NCBI GenBank assembly: GCA_003956705.1
Contig: QZCP01000006.1
Span: 62,001-126,000 of the forward strand
Direction of reading: 5' to 3'
Origin: Brevipalpus yothersi
Taxonomy: Eukaryota; Arthropoda; Arachnida; Trombidiformes; Tenuipalpidae
Length of the DNA stretch: 64,000 nt
Positions 25,410 through 38,100 of this stretch are shown piece after piece (within the stretch, counting starts at the first letter, position 1; each line of letters begins with the position of its first letter). A program made the translations under genes and the position numbers. The notes below the pieces were generated by a model that searched no databases, had not been told where the DNA came from, and saw nothing but the letters and a program-made list of their open reading frames with translations.

Positions 25410-25807
25410 CAACTCAATTGTCACTCACACTCAAACACACACACATACACAGAGGATCGCAATCAAGCCACTATCATTAATGATTCAGCATCCCCCAGAA
25501 CACATGATCATTATCATCTAATCAAATCAATTCATGCCAGCAATTAACTGAATCAACCGAAAGCTGCATGCAATCACATGGGCAAACATACACACTGTAG
25601 AAGGCGCTTTTTTGTTATGATTTTTTTTTCTTGAGAAATCAAAACAAATGAAATTTAAAGTGTATCAAGTTGATTGGCTGTTTAATTTTGGCTAGATTTT
25701 AAATGGTTTGATTGAATCACTTTGACAATTGTGGTGAAGAGAATATGTTTGTATGATCTGTTGAATTGGACTGATTGTCTGTTTATTGGAAATTATCGTC
25801 AAACAAT
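25410..25807. promoter_or_regulatory. Putative bidirectional promoter between FAM98 and TAF7
   Basis: 398 bases separate two divergent start codons. The stretch is AT-rich, with a CA run near FAM98 and no clear TATA box for either gene. Inference from arrangement only. Confidence 0.55.
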
Positions 25808-27031
25808 ATGAATACTAACGAGGTAAGTGAATTGGTACAATTGTGAGAATTTTTTCCTCTTGATTTTGTTTGGGTTACAAGAGGATGCTGATTGAAGAGT
25901 TTTTATTTTGGATCATGAATAATCCAGGACAATGTGGAGTTGGAATCACAGTTCATCCTTCGGATGCCATCAATGCCAGCAGCTGCATTGAAAGCGGTGG
26001 TTGCCAGTGGAGTTGCTAATTTGAAAGATCGCTTAAGCATCCAATTAGAACAAGATATGAGACATGGAACAGTACGATTTGATGGATGGTCTTTACCGGC
26101 CAAAGTTGTTGATTTACCTACCATCATTGAATCATTGAAAACTTTGGACGGTAAAACATTCTACAAGACTGCTGATATATGTCAAATGATGATCTGTAGA
26201 GAGGATGCTGAGGAGGATAAGACTGATGGTGAAGAATCGAAAAGAAAAGATGGACGTGACAAGAAGCATCAATTTAATCATGGTATTACACCTCCCCTCA
26301 AAAATGTTCGCAAGAAAAGATTTCGAAAAACTTTGAAAAAAAAATTTTTCGATGTACCCGAAATCGAAAAGGAAGTCAAAAGATTGTTCCGTATGGATAG
26401 TGAAGCTTTCCATGTAAAATATGAAGTAGTTAATACTGAGGATGAAAAAGGCGAAAAAGCAGCCATCCCAGGAACATCACAATCTGGTCTCACCAATACG
26501 AATTCTCAAGGTATGGAAAATGTTGAGCACGATCTATTCGGCGAAGTACTCAGCAGCTCTGATGAAGAAGATACTCGGGCTCAAGAGACCGATGAAGGCA
26601 GTCGCTCACAAGGAGTTGCAAGAGCTTCCACTAGCTCTCAAAAAGATATATCTGGTGATAGATACATGACAGAGTTCCCCTCTGGTATGTTGAACGAACA
26701 GGAAAATCGGCCTACTACTTCAGACTTTGATATTACCGCTGAATCTTCGACCGCTGCTGCAGCAGTAGCTGCTCTTGAGGAAGCTGATGATATGAATACT
26801 AGTGGAGATATGTCAGCTTCTGCAAATGACGATTTCATGAACAGATTATCTGAATTGGAGAGTGAAATCGCCGCTATCAGAGATAAACGACAAATTCAAG
26901 AAAGTGAAATCGCTGATATTGAAAACTCTGCATTAGTACAAAGGTTCCAAGATATAATTGATGATCTCAAGCGACAAGAGAATGAAAAGAGACGCGAATA
27001 TGAAGAAATATTAAGTATTCTCAATGGATGA
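25808..27031 (+). CDS. Taf7: TFIID subunit TAF7
   Basis: A 15-base first exon (25808-25822, MNTNE) joins exon 2 (25928-27031) in phase 0 to give 372 residues, typical of animal TAF7. The N-terminal TAFII55 domain is clear: ELESQFILRMP, NLKDRLSIQLEQDMRHG, VVDLPTIIESLKTLD and KTFYKTADICQM, followed by NHGITPPLKNVRKKRFRKT and a VEKEVKRLF-like helix (EIEKEVKRLFRMD). The middle is acidic and serine-rich, and the C-terminus is a coiled coil (about 310-365). TAF7 binds TAF1, restrains its acetyltransferase activity and is released on transcription initiation. It lies head-to-head with FAM98 and tail-to-tail with RacGAP1 (127 bases between stop codons). An ATTAAA at 27104 may serve as its poly(A) signal. 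Confidence 0.97.
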
Positions 27032-27158
27032 TCGGAATACACTGTGACAACTGATCAAAATATAATAAGATATTTTATTATTCGAATTTTCTGCATTTGA
27101 TCGATTAAAATAATTGTGTAAAAAGCCAGCAACAAACTTGAGAAGGGGTGCTTGTTCA

Positions 27159-28832
27159 CTAGAACAACGGTTTCATTCGGCTTTTAGGAGCGAGAACTTC
27201 CGACTCTAAGAAGCCACCGATAACTTTTGTGCCGATAGATTGTCTTCTTGCGATAATCTCAGGACCTGGAGAATTTTGAGTGACCACGCGATCTGACAGC
27301 AAGCCATTCCAGTAGTCGGAAGATAGTGAGAACAAGCCTTTCATCACCTTAATTCCTTTCTCTGCTTCAGGCATATGTTCAGTTCTTAGGTTTTGTGCTG
27401 GCACAGAGTAGCCCACAATGGTTGGCGCAAATACGCGAGACAAATTTTCGACTGGCATATTACATGCCTTAGAATTGCTTATTCGTTGTAAGTGAAGCAT
27501 CAGGAAAGCTAATGTATGCTTGTTGGCTAAAGGTAACTCTGTTATGGCTTGATGCAAATATGCTCGTGCGTCGTCAGGATCTTCCTGAGATGCAGCATCA
27601 ACGAATTGGCGCCATAATACTCGACTGATAACTGGATCATCAAGAGACTTGAGGAAATTTTTTACCACTCCACAGAGAACCATAACATCTTCATTCGATA
27701 GGACAGGCATTCCATTTTTAGAGGTAAGAATTCTGTTCTTCAATTGCTTGACTTTCTCCTCTGAGCCAGGAATTCGATAGAGCCCAGTCTCTTCCATTCC
27801 TCGACGTTCAATCTCTTGACAACAGTGTACGATCAAGGCTGGTACACATGGTGGACAACTGAGAGACACATAGTCAGCTACAGTGGTGAGATGACCTTTC
27901 TGATCTCTCTTTTTGGCTGATTTGGGAACATATGGGACACATGGTAGCGGCAAACGGTTTCGACATTGTGGATGGCAACCAGCATGACATTCAGAGCATC
28001 TATACTGTGAAGAAGCAAATCCGAAATTGGTTTGGCAGACGCTACAAGTTTCACCAAATTTATAAACTTTCTTCGCTTGGAGCTTATGTTTCCTTTTCTC
28101 TAATTGACTTTGGCTGTGGAAATGAGTCATATCTGAGGCTTTCAATTGAGAAAGAATGGGAGAACTTTCCACTCTTGTACACGATTTTGGCTCAGTATGT
28201 TCAACGATCATAGGCTCAACTCCCATCTCAGTTGTGTCAGGAGCTGGAATAGAGACATTAACGAAAGATTGGGATATTTCTGATATCGGTGTGAGTCCAA
28301 GATTGGCTTTTGGTGTCTCTGATATGATTCGTTTGAGCTGAACAAGTGAAGGTGGACGACCTAGAATATCATCATCAGACTTATCATATTCGTTATCACT
28401 CAGGTAATCACCACCAGATTCATTTATCTCATCAACTCTTTCCAAATTCAAATCCAGACAAGATAGAACCTTATTTGCTTTGTACGCTTCTGTACCCATG
28501 TCCTCTTTAAGTAACTCTCGCACTTGACACAGCTTCTTCCTGAGAGCTTCCCTTTCCTTGATAACACTTTCTTTGAGAGCAATTTCTTTCTTGAAACCTT
28601 CTTGGGCATTTTTGAGCTTACTCATCATCACCATATTGGCTTGTTCCAGCTCCGTGTTTCTCTTTCTTAAATTAGTGCGCTCATCTTCAATAGCTCTCAA
28701 CTCAGAACACAAATCTTGAGCATATTTCGCCAATTTAAGTAGATACTCTTCCGTTGATGTGTCCATCAAAGCTGCCATTTTACGATTCACATCATCGGCA
28801 CGAGCACAAATCGATAATTTATCACCCACCAT
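27159..28832 (-). CDS. RacGAP1: Rac GTPase-activating protein 1 (MgcRacGAP, centralspindlin)
   Basis: Single uninterrupted ORF of 557 residues (human RACGAP1 has 632). Domain order: N-terminal coiled coil (about 40-112), an acidic and Ser-rich linker, a C1 zinc finger (H249 to C298: H-x12-C-x2-C ... C-x2-C-x4-H-x2-C ... C), then a RhoGAP domain (about 318-505) with the catalytic arginine finger at R353 in GLYRIPGS and the ANKHTLAFLMLHLQR core helix. The protein pairs with the kinesin MKLP1 in centralspindlin and organises the spindle midzone and cleavage furrow. The coding region has no introns, unlike most neighbours. An AATAAA on the minus strand at 27074-27079 would put its 3' end inside the TAF7 3' region. 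The start is the first Met; MVGDKL is preceded by A-rich sequence. Confidence 0.96.
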   Translation of the reverse strand: MVGDKLSICARADDVNRKMAALMDTSTEEYLLKLAKYAQDLCSELRAIEDERTNLRKRNTELEQANMVMMSKLKNAQEGFKKEIALKESVIKEREALRKKLCQVRELLKEDMGTEAYKANKVLSCLDLNLERVDEINESGGDYLSDNEYDKSDDDILGRPPSLVQLKRIISETPKANLGLTPISEISQSFVNVSIPAPDTTEMGVEPMIVEHTEPKSCTRVESSPILSQLKASDMTHFHSQSQLEKRKHKLQAKKVYKFGETCSVCQTNFGFASSQYRCSECHAGCHPQCRNRLPLPCVPYVPKSAKKRDQKGHLTTVADYVSLSCPPCVPALIVHCCQEIERRGMEETGLYRIPGSEEKVKQLKNRILTSKNGMPVLSNEDVMVLCGVVKNFLKSLDDPVISRVLWRQFVDAASQEDPDDARAYLHQAITELPLANKHTLAFLMLHLQRISNSKACNMPVENLSRVFAPTIVGYSVPAQNLRTEHMPEAEKGIKVMKGLFSLSSDYWNGLLSDRVVTQNSPGPEIIARRQSIGTKVIGGFLESEVLAPKSRMKPLF

Positions 28833-29503
28833 GTTGCCTGTATGTACCTAATATCCCTGTATCAAGAAACAGAAAAAACGCACAAAATGACTCATCAAGG
28901 GATAATCATTGTCAAGAGCGGCAACAACACACAAACATTCATTCAATCAACATCAACTTCCACCAAACCTGACAATCAACTCACCTGATCACTATCAAAA
29001 CAAGGTAAAATATGCCACTAAATTAAAATAATTACTGAGATCATGATTTATTTAATCACTAAAAATTAAAAGCGGCAACATCAATGAAAAACACACACAT
29101 TTCAAAAACAGAGACAAAAAATTCAGTTGAACGCGCGCACAAAGTTGTTCAAAAGTTCAAAAAATATGCGCAAACATTTCCTATTGGCTTAAATTGACTT
29201 GATGACGTCATGATAACAGTGTGTATGTAGTGACATCTTTTGGTGAATATTTTTTCGTGAAGTCAAAATGAAAATTGAAATTCTTGAATGAAAAAATGTT
29301 GATAAAATTATTTTGAATAAATACCTTTGACTGATTGGTGAGGAGTATTGGATTATAAAGAAGAGTGTTAATTGATGATGATTTGTTGATTTGACACTGA
29401 TTGATAAGATAGTGGGAATTTATTGAATTGTGGATTGTGCGTGATCATTTTTGGTGGTGTTAAAGTTTGATTTGTTGTTGTTATTGTTGTTGTCGTTCAT
29501 CTA
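28833..29503. promoter_or_regulatory. Putative shared promoter between RacGAP1 and Mff
   Basis: 671 bases between divergent start codons. It includes the likely 5' UTRs of both genes and a TGACGTCA (CRE-type) palindrome near 29202-29209. I see no other gene here. Promoter activity is inferred from arrangement. Confidence 0.5.
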
Positions 29504-30239
29504 ATGTCAACCAATAACAGTCCAAGCCGAAGACCAGCTGCATTTGATGGATCAAAATTGTTTGATGCAAATTATTCCGATTATTCAAATCAAATGAAAG
29601 TGCCCCAAAGAATTGTTATGGATGGCTTCAGTGATAATGGTGTACCAATGAATGGTATCGAAAATCCGGTGGCCACTGATGATTTTAGTAATATGCATGT
29701 TCCAGAGAGAATTGTTGTGGTCGGTGGAGATAGGCTTGCATCGTCAAGAGAATTGTTTCCGGAGATGAGATTAGAGAATATATTGATGGACTTTGGCAAA
29801 AATAATCCTATTGATTTGCCAACACCACCCTCTACCCTCACACTGGAAGAGATGTCACAAAGGATGGGATCGGAGACGTCCGCAAAAGCTCGACGAAAAG
29901 TTAGTGTTGACTTGTTTGAGGTCAAAGGTGAAAGTATGGTTGAGGATGGACGTTCATCCAGGTGAGTGTAATAAGAAGAAGGGGTATACATATTTTTTAT
30001 TGTCAACTGTCTTCTTTCTATCTAGCTTCGATGAAGGTAATCAAACATTATTCAGTGGATTAAACGCTTCGATGGATGAATTCACTTCATTGAAAAGGCA
30101 ATTGAGATATCTACAGAAAAGAGTTTCTCGTATCGAGAATGAAAATGAACGAAGAAATCAGAGAGAAATATTTTTATACACTATTGGCGTCTTGTATTTT
30201 ACTGTCAAAGGACTGCTTTTTCTTCGAAGAGTATGGTGA
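29504..30239 (+). CDS. Mff: Mitochondrial fission factor (Mff/Tango11)
   Basis: Two exons (29504-29961, 30026-30239) encode 223 residues. The protein has the two short N-terminal repeats typical of Mff, MKVPQRIVMD (31-40) and MHVPERIVVVGG (64-75), which in the known family recruit the fission GTPase DRP1. Then comes a Ser/Thr-rich linker, a coiled coil (about 170-198, LKRQLRYLQKRVSRIENENE) and a C-terminal tail anchor (about 201-219) followed by RRVW. This matches an outer-mitochondrial and peroxisomal membrane protein with its bulk in the cytosol. The 64-base intron is GT-AG. In-frame CTAATG context marks the start, and the divergent RacGAP1 gene lies 671 bases away. Confidence 0.93.
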
Positions 30240-31437
30240 AGTAGTCAATGGTATTGTGATAATGATTAAACACATGCCCATCATATGATCCTCGTTGATT
30301 CACAAGCTCGCAGTCATCAATAAAATTACTCATTATTGTAGACAAATCTCTATCCAATAAGTTTTATCTTCTTCCTAATTGATCCTCTCTCTCATTCTGT
30401 TTTAAAAGTCTTCCACAGCACAGGTAATGAAGCTTAGCGATAATTTTTGCCCATGAGATAGAAGAGTATGATAATTCTTGAGGACAATATCTTACTATAA
30501 AAGCTCGATTATTTCAGAATTTTCTTCTATCATGACTAGAAATCTGGTTCAACTAGTGACTGAAGGGTTCAATCGAGCTTTTTCAGTCCTATAGGTGTAC
30601 AATTCTCTCTTAATTCATTCGGTAATTAATACGATCAGAGTGAGGGATGAATGGAAATTCGGGATTACTTTTGTTTCTTAAAAGCTTCATACCAATTGAT
30701 CAGCTATTGAGCTCACAATGTTGTGGGGATAATTACCGTCTATTTAATAGGAATTCATTCATACGGCAATAAGAGTCTTATTTGATAATAAAAATCACAT
30801 AGGAGAAAGAAGATGAAAGAATTTGATGCAGTGAATCATAAGTCAAACTTGATCATCTTATCGATGGAGACTGAACTGTGATAAAATATGCCATCATCTC
30901 CGGGGCCAGTGACTCATCGACATTTTCTTCCTCATTTAATCTTTGATGAATTTTTTCCACATTGAACTCAAGACTTAACTATACATATTAATTAAATTAA
31001 TCTTTAACAAACTTGATCCCAATATTTGATGTACTTTTCGATGATTTGCACCTCAAGATGCTTTATTCTCACCGATATTGACAAGTCCAGGAGAAATGCA
31101 TTTATTACGAAGAGATAATTATACTCACACTCATTTCAGGTTGTGGTGAGAGAAATTAGGGTACTTACTGCTCGCTGATTCAATAGAATGGAATAAATGT
31201 CTCAAGATAATCTTATTATTTCGACGTAAATCAGTATTGCTTTGGGAGAGTTTTTCATGATCACTCTCTGCTTCTTCGAACCAGAATCCGAGTGAACGGA
31301 ACCATAAATCGAATGGTGATAGCAAGATCACGGAAAAAAGTTTGTCACAGCATTAGATAGTGAGAGAAATATCAATCTTCAGAGGATTTAGGATAGAAAG
31401 TTTTTGTTGTATATAGTGATCATTTTCTCAACTGATT
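30240..31437. other. Intergenic stretch after Mff
   Basis: About 1.2 kb of AT-rich sequence holding the Mff 3' UTR and the promoter of the next gene. No exon recognised. A minus-strand ORF at 31131-31331 has no family match. Confidence 0.5.
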
Positions 31438-32566
31438 ATGAGAAAATCTCATAAAAATTATCTAGTTTTGATACTTATATCAATTTTTTATGAGATAGTG
31501 ATCAGTTTCCAGTTACCACTTTTCTATGGAACGCTGAAAGCGTCTAAAAAAGTGAATCAAAGTGATTCTGAGTATATTAATGATGAGATGCGGATTCTTC
31601 TCTGTAAAGAGCGTTATGAGAAGTTCGATGAAACTGTGATCAACTTGAAAGTAAGAATGACAAATTAATCTTATGGTAAGGCAATACTGAAACCTTTTTT
31701 CCATAATACATTAGGACCTTGAATCACCCTTTCCTTGTAAAGTCTATTGTCCAATATACGAAGATAAGCCACTTGCTCTCGGTGCCTTATTGAGTAAATC
31801 ATCAGCCAGCTATCTCAATTTTTATAATGCATATTTTCCGGATGGAGTAAAATGCGGTGATAATATGGTAAGATATTTTTCGTGTACCTTCTTCCATTTT
31901 TCTGTCGTCCAATCCACATGTAAATCCTTTCAGGATCAATTTAGATAAAATTCTCTGAAAACTTTGAAGAAATTAAAAAAATTAAACTCTTCTCTACAGA
32001 CATGTGCTGGTGACAAAGAATTCACTCGATGTATGAAGGTTGTACCTCCACCAAGTGATCCAACAACCACACCGGACCCTTTGGACGATCTCGATTCGAC
32101 AATTTCAACAATCTCAGATGATTTTACGACGACCACAATGACAATTAATGATACATCAACGAGAGATGAAACTCTCACAACTCTACTCACAACGGTCAGT
32201 ACTGAGGTCCCTATTACCACCACTACTATAACTACTACCACTATTTCATCATCTACAACAACCGAATCAAAACCTGAGAAGCCTTCATCAAATTTAATTA
32301 GCTGCTCAAAAGAAGGCTTTTTCCGCAATCCATATGATTGTAAAATGTTTTACAGATGTGTCAGTAATCCCATTCTGGAAACTTTTGATCTATACTTGTA
32401 CTATCAAAGGTGTCCAGCAAATCTAGTTTTCGATGAGAAAGCTCAAAGCTGTAATTATCCTATGTTTTCGGAACCATGTAACGATGTGAAACCAGAATTG
32501 ATGACCAATCTTTTCACCATAATGAGTTCTTCAGTCGATTTTACGGTGATAACTTTGAATAGCTAA
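31438..32566 (+). CDS. Secreted protein with mucin-like linker and C-terminal CBM14 chitin-binding domain
   Basis: Three phase-0 exons (31438-31650, 31715-31867, 32000-32566) give 310 residues. A signal peptide is at 1-23 (NYLVLILISIFYEIVIS). Exons 1-2 encode a small Cys-containing region with CKVYC and a YFPDGVKCG ... TCAGDKEFTRC pattern reminiscent of the PDGxxC elements in secreted arthropod proteins. Residues about 138-215 are a Thr/Ser/Pro-rich linker likely to be O-glycosylated. A peritrophin-A/CBM14 domain follows with six Cys at 224, 236, 242, 260, 273 and 282 and the usual FFRNPYDCKMFYRC and CPANLVFDEKAQSCNYP motifs. A role in binding chitin of cuticle or peritrophic matrix is likely. 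The first domain I cannot place firmly. Confidence 0.85.
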
Positions 32567-33594
32567 ATTAATTAGATATCTTGAACCTTTATCTTTTTTC
32601 CTAGATATTTTTGGAGCTCTGAGTGTTGGCTCACTAAATACTGTAAAATTTAGATTCCATAAATAAATCTAGGCTAACAACTAACAAGCCGTTGATCCGT
32701 ATGCAAGACGTTGTCGCAATTCGCAAAATTCATTTTACGCATCAATATGTTAAGCTAGAGTTATAAAAAGCTGTCAATCTTAAAATTAAATTCTCAACTG
32801 AACATGCAATATTTCACTCAAACTAATCAACACACAGCCATAACTATTCATCATCAAAATTAAAAGAAGATCAATGAACTTTGAAAAAAAACGATTTATA
32901 AATTCTCTCTCCCCTCCACGTTCAACACCGAACACCTTGTATCCCATACTTCATTCTTATCAGCTTTTGATTTCTAAATTCTGAATTCCATTTGATAAAT
33001 CATTTTCAATTCATGGGCAATACTTTCAAGTGAATAAAAAACAATTAAATGAAGAGAAATTAAAATTAAAATTAATAATCGAAAAAAAAGATCGAAAAAT
33101 ATTTTTCAAACCCCGGAAACTAACTCCATCTAGTGTTGAAATATGTTGCTTTTATACTTTTACCAAAAGCAAATGTTTTTCGTTTCAGAAAAGCAAATCT
33201 TCAGCGAAGCAGCAAGCAGTTGAGAAGTTGAGCACAAGAATCAGATCAGTAACAGTAACAATCTTCTCAGATAAATTGTTCAGCTCATCAGGAGCCATTT
33301 TTGTGATCAAAAGATTCTGTGGTTTAAATTGTGAGTGTGCTGTATATGTATCACTGGTGGAAAGAGTGTTTTATTTCTTTCCATGGTTGAGTGTATTGAT
33401 TATCATTTGAATTAGTGTGTGTATGTGTGTGTGTCTGTCTGTGTGTATGTGATCCAACCATTAGTGGTGTGAATCCGCATAGTGTACACCAGAGAAAGGG
33501 GAGGAAAAAAAACTGCCAAGCAGCCACATCAAGTGCAAAGTGTAATAATAATAATAAATTCTAATCATCAACATCATCATCATCATCGTTAACC
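32567..33594. other. Promoter and 5' UTR region of dynamin
   Basis: 1.0 kb of AT-rich sequence. A 126-residue plus-strand ORF at 33030-33410 is Lys-rich with no family match and probably overlaps the dynamin 5' leader. GT repeats at 33418-33450 and a run of ATC triplets just before the dynamin ATG are the visible landmarks. Confidence 0.5.
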
Positions 33595-34516
33595 ATGGGT
33601 TGGGGTAACGAAGGATTGGAGCAACTTATTCCATTGGTGAACAGGCTACAGGATGCTTTCACATCTCTGGGTGTTAGCTTTGCTCTTGATCTACCCCAAA
33701 TTGCTGTGGTTGGAGGCCAATCGGCCGGCAAATCATCGGTACTGGAAGGATGTGTTGGTAGAGATTTTCTTCCTCGGGGCTCTGGTATAGTCACCCGTAG
33801 GCCATTGATTCTACAATTGATCAATTCTAATTGCGAATATGGTGAATTTTTACATTGTCGTGGCCGTAAATTTGCCGATTTTGATCAGATTCGTAAAGAA
33901 ATTGAGGATGAAACTGATCGTGTTACCGGTAACAATAAAGGAATCTCACCAGTACCAATCAATCTTCGAATATACTCTCCACATGTTCTCAATCTGACTC
34001 TAATCGATTTACCTGGTCTCACCAAAGTACCCGTTGGTGATCAGCCGGCAGATATTGAAACTCAAATTAGAGAGATGCTTTTAACTTATATTCGCAAAGA
34101 GACTTGTTTAATATTGGCTGTAACCGCTGCCAATCAAGATCTTGCCACTTCAGATGCTCTCAAACTAGCCAAAGAAGTAGATCCGGAAGGATTGCGTACC
34201 ATTGGTGTGATCACCAAGCTGGATTTAATGGACGAAGGTACTGATGCGAGAGATATTCTCGAAAATCGTCTACTACCATTAAGACGAGGCTACATAGGCG
34301 TTGTCAATCGAAGTCAAAAAGATATTGATGGAAAGAAAGACATTCGTGCTGCTATGGAAGCTGAACGAAACTTTTTTCGAGCTCATCCCTCTTACAGGTA
34401 AATTCGATAATATTGTTATTCTTTATTTTGATTGCTCATCATTCATGCCATTGCTCGTGAACTACTTTTATGATACAACTTATTCTTTCACTTTTCCCAT
34501 CATCCACACTCTCTTC

Positions 34517-34560
<44 letters not shown>

Positions 34561-34685
34561 NNNNNNNNNNNNNNNNNNNNNNNNNNNNNNNNNNNNNNNN
34601 NNNNNNNNNNNNNNNNNNNNNNNNNNNNNNNNNNNNNNNNNNNNNNNNNNNNNNNNNNNNNNNNNNNNNNNNNNNNNNNNNNNNN

Positions 34686-34774
<89 letters not shown>

Positions 34775-35099
34775 ATCTCACTTATTTACCCCTATTCATA
34801 CCCCGTAAGTCACAACACTGTCGATGCTGATATTGAAGGTGCACTGATAGTGGTTAATTGTTCACTGCCTATCATCATTCCTATGTACACCTGTCATTTT
34901 TGTCCTTTTATTTTGAACAATTTATTTTCTCTCAATCATCTCTCTTAACCATTCTCATTTCTTTCTCTTTAATTCTCTTTCTATGATCTGATTTGCTTTT
35001 GATTCATATCCTCTGATCCTACCTCTCACCCTCTTTCCCCCTTCCTATTAAGCGACTCATATTATTGCACCACAGCATACACAGTCTTATGCACATATT

Positions 35100-35130
<31 letters not shown>

Positions 35131-38100
35131 ATATTTACTTTCTCCCATTGGAAGCGGATGCACATGAACTCTTCCTCCTCTTTTTTTCATATCCTAATTA
35201 AATATTCTCTCTTTCTCTTTCTCTCTTCATAATCGTATTCGGTGGGCTAATCTGAAACAATAGAGAAATGGTTGATAGATTGGGAACTCAATATTTACAG
35301 AAAGTTTTGAATCAACAATTAACCAATCACATCAGGGATACCCTCCCATCTTTACGAGATAAACTTCAACGACAGTATTTTACTCTGGAAAAAGAGGTAG
35401 AAGAGTACAAAAATTTTCGACCTGATGATCCTGCTCGCAAAACTAAGGCCATGCTTCAGATGATTCAACAATTGCAAAATGATTTCGAGCGAAATATCGA
35501 GGGCAGTGGCTCTGCTGCCATCAATACTTCAGAACTCTCTGGTGGAGCACGAATCAATCGATTGTTCCATGAAAGGTTTCCTTTTGAAATAGTGAAGATG
35601 GAATTCGATGAGAAAGAGTTAAGAAGGGAGATAGCTTATGCTATTCGTAATATTCATGGTATTAGGGTTGGTCTATTCACTCCAGATATGGCTTTCGAAG
35701 CCATCGTGAAGAAACAAATCGAAAGGCTCAAAGAGCCATCGCTCAAATGCGTTGATTTAGTAATAATGGAGCTAGGTAATGTTGTTCGTCGTTGTACCGA
35801 GCGAATGAAAAAGTATCCAAGACTCAGGTATGTTGCAAACTTCCCACCTGTAAGCCTTCTAAACAACTATTCAATTGATTGCCAGCTGATTCAACTTGAG
35901 TTAACTTTTCATTACAGAGAAGAAACTGAACGAATAATCACTACTCATGTTAGAGAACGCGAACAGAAAACAAAAGAACAGTTGTTATTGTTGGTGGACG
36001 TTGAATTGGCTTATATGAATACTAATCATGAAGATTTCATTGGCTTCACTAAGTAATTATCACACATTTTATAACAAACATTCATAATTGATCATTTTTA
36101 TTCTCTTTCTCAGTGCACAGCAAAGTGCCGATACATCGAATCCGAAGAGGAAGCTTGGGAATCAAGTAAGACCTCAGTTTAATAAAAATATCGTAGGTTT
36201 TGAGTTGCTCATGAATGTTTTCCTTTCGCAATTTTCCTTATCCAATGTCCTGTCCTCCTTTACTGTGTCTGTTTTATTTCGATTTCCTTCCGCACCTATT
36301 ACATATATATACATAATAACTTAAATCGTTCTCAATCATTCGTATTCACTTACTGAAATTGAAAATTTCTCCTTCTTATGCTCGCTTTAAATGTCAATTC
36401 AAAGCAAGGGGTAAGAATGAGCGTCCATCTGCTGATGGCCTTACTTTAAATCTTTTCTTTCCATCTTTTTGCTTTTTTTGGATTTTCGAACCCAATCATA
36501 GCCGTAAGCTAATAGCTTTACTTATTTTTCACATTCCAATTCAGGTTATTCGCAAAGGATATATGTGTATACATAATCTTGGTATCATGAAAGGTGGATC
36601 TCGAGACTACTGGTTTGTTTTGACTAGTGACAGTCTTTCATGGTTCAAAGATGAAGAGGAAAAAGATAAAAAGTTCATGTTGTCTCTGGATGGTCTCAAA
36701 ATTCGTGATATTGAAAGTAGCTTCATGTCTCGTCGTCATGCTTTCTCTCTCTTCAATCCGGACGGGAGGTGAGTATTGCACTCATCAGCATTTGCTATGA
36801 TGATGATGGTTCATCGAACTTTGGCGCTCAATTTTCTTCTTCGATCGGGGTATTCAACGTAAGCTTCATATGAGGCGGACCGTGGAATCAGCTGTATCAT
36901 AGTCACTTATTGTTGGTCGAACTTTTTCAACTTTCTTTTTGGTTGAGTTAACCTTTCTGGAGAAATTTTTCAGTTTTGAGTTTAAATTAACCCAATCTTC
37001 ATCTGACCTCTTTTCTTTGCCAACTGAAATGCAACCAAATCGCGTGATTTCTTTTCTGTTTTTGAACTTTCCATTCTCAAATCAAATGGATTGTCGTTTT
37101 CTCATTATTTAATGTTCACTTTCTCTTGCTCCAGAAATGTTTACAAAGATTTCAAGTACCTCGAACTTTCATGTGAATCGCAAGAAGATGTTGAATCATG
37201 GAAAGCTTCATTCTTGCGGGCTGGTGTTTATCCAGAGAAGACATCTTCTGAAACAACAAATGGCGATGATAATCAAGAGGGGCATGTCTCGTCGTTGGAT
37301 CCTCAACTTGAACGACAAGTGGAAACTATTCGCAATCTTGTTGATTCTTACATGAAAATAGTGACGAAAACATTCAGAGATCTAGTACCTAAGATAATAA
37401 TGCATCTGATGATAAATAATGCCAAAGACTTCATTTACTCAGATTTACTGGCGAATCTATACGCTGCTGGTGATCAGTCAACGATGATGGAGGAAAGTCC
37501 TGAAGAGGAGAAACGTCGCCATGAACTGCTGAAAATGTATCATGGGTGTAAAGAAGCTCTTAAGATCATTGGTGATGTATCGATGGCTACAACTTATTCG
37601 CCCCCGCCACCACCCGTCAAAGATGATTGGTTGCGTGCGAATCAGCCATCTCCCACCCCACCGTCTCCTGGTGGACCTCCAACCAGAAATGCATTCCCAG
37701 GCAATAAACCACCTTTAACTCATCCCCCAAGTGGGAACACGAGACCTCCACCAATTCCTCCTGGTCGCCCAGCTCCATCCATACCAGGTCGTGGGCCACC
37801 AACTGCTCGAGGTACTCCACTCCCACCACCACTCATTCCATCGTAAGTTAAAGTTGAACGTCATATTGAACTCTCTACTCTCTCTCTCTCTCCCTATTCT
37901 CTATCGATCAACCCAATAAATGATTGTAGATATATGTCCTTGGAAATATAGCGATTGTCGTCCTGTTTCATATCATCTTTGCAATAGTCACTTCTACTCA
38001 TTTAATCACTCATTAGGTTTGTTACACAGACTTTCCGGAAAAATTTCCTCTTGCCGGAACGATTTCTTTAGTTACCATCATCATTTTCCTGTCTGATTCA

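Noticed and set aside
33030..33410. 126-residue ORF before dynamin
   Set aside because: No family match, Lys-rich then hydrophobic, and placed where the dynamin promoter and 5' leader should be.
34301..34948. 215-residue ORF spanning the assembly gap
   Set aside because: It runs out of dynamin exon 1 in another frame, through CT repeats and N bases, and is intron sequence.
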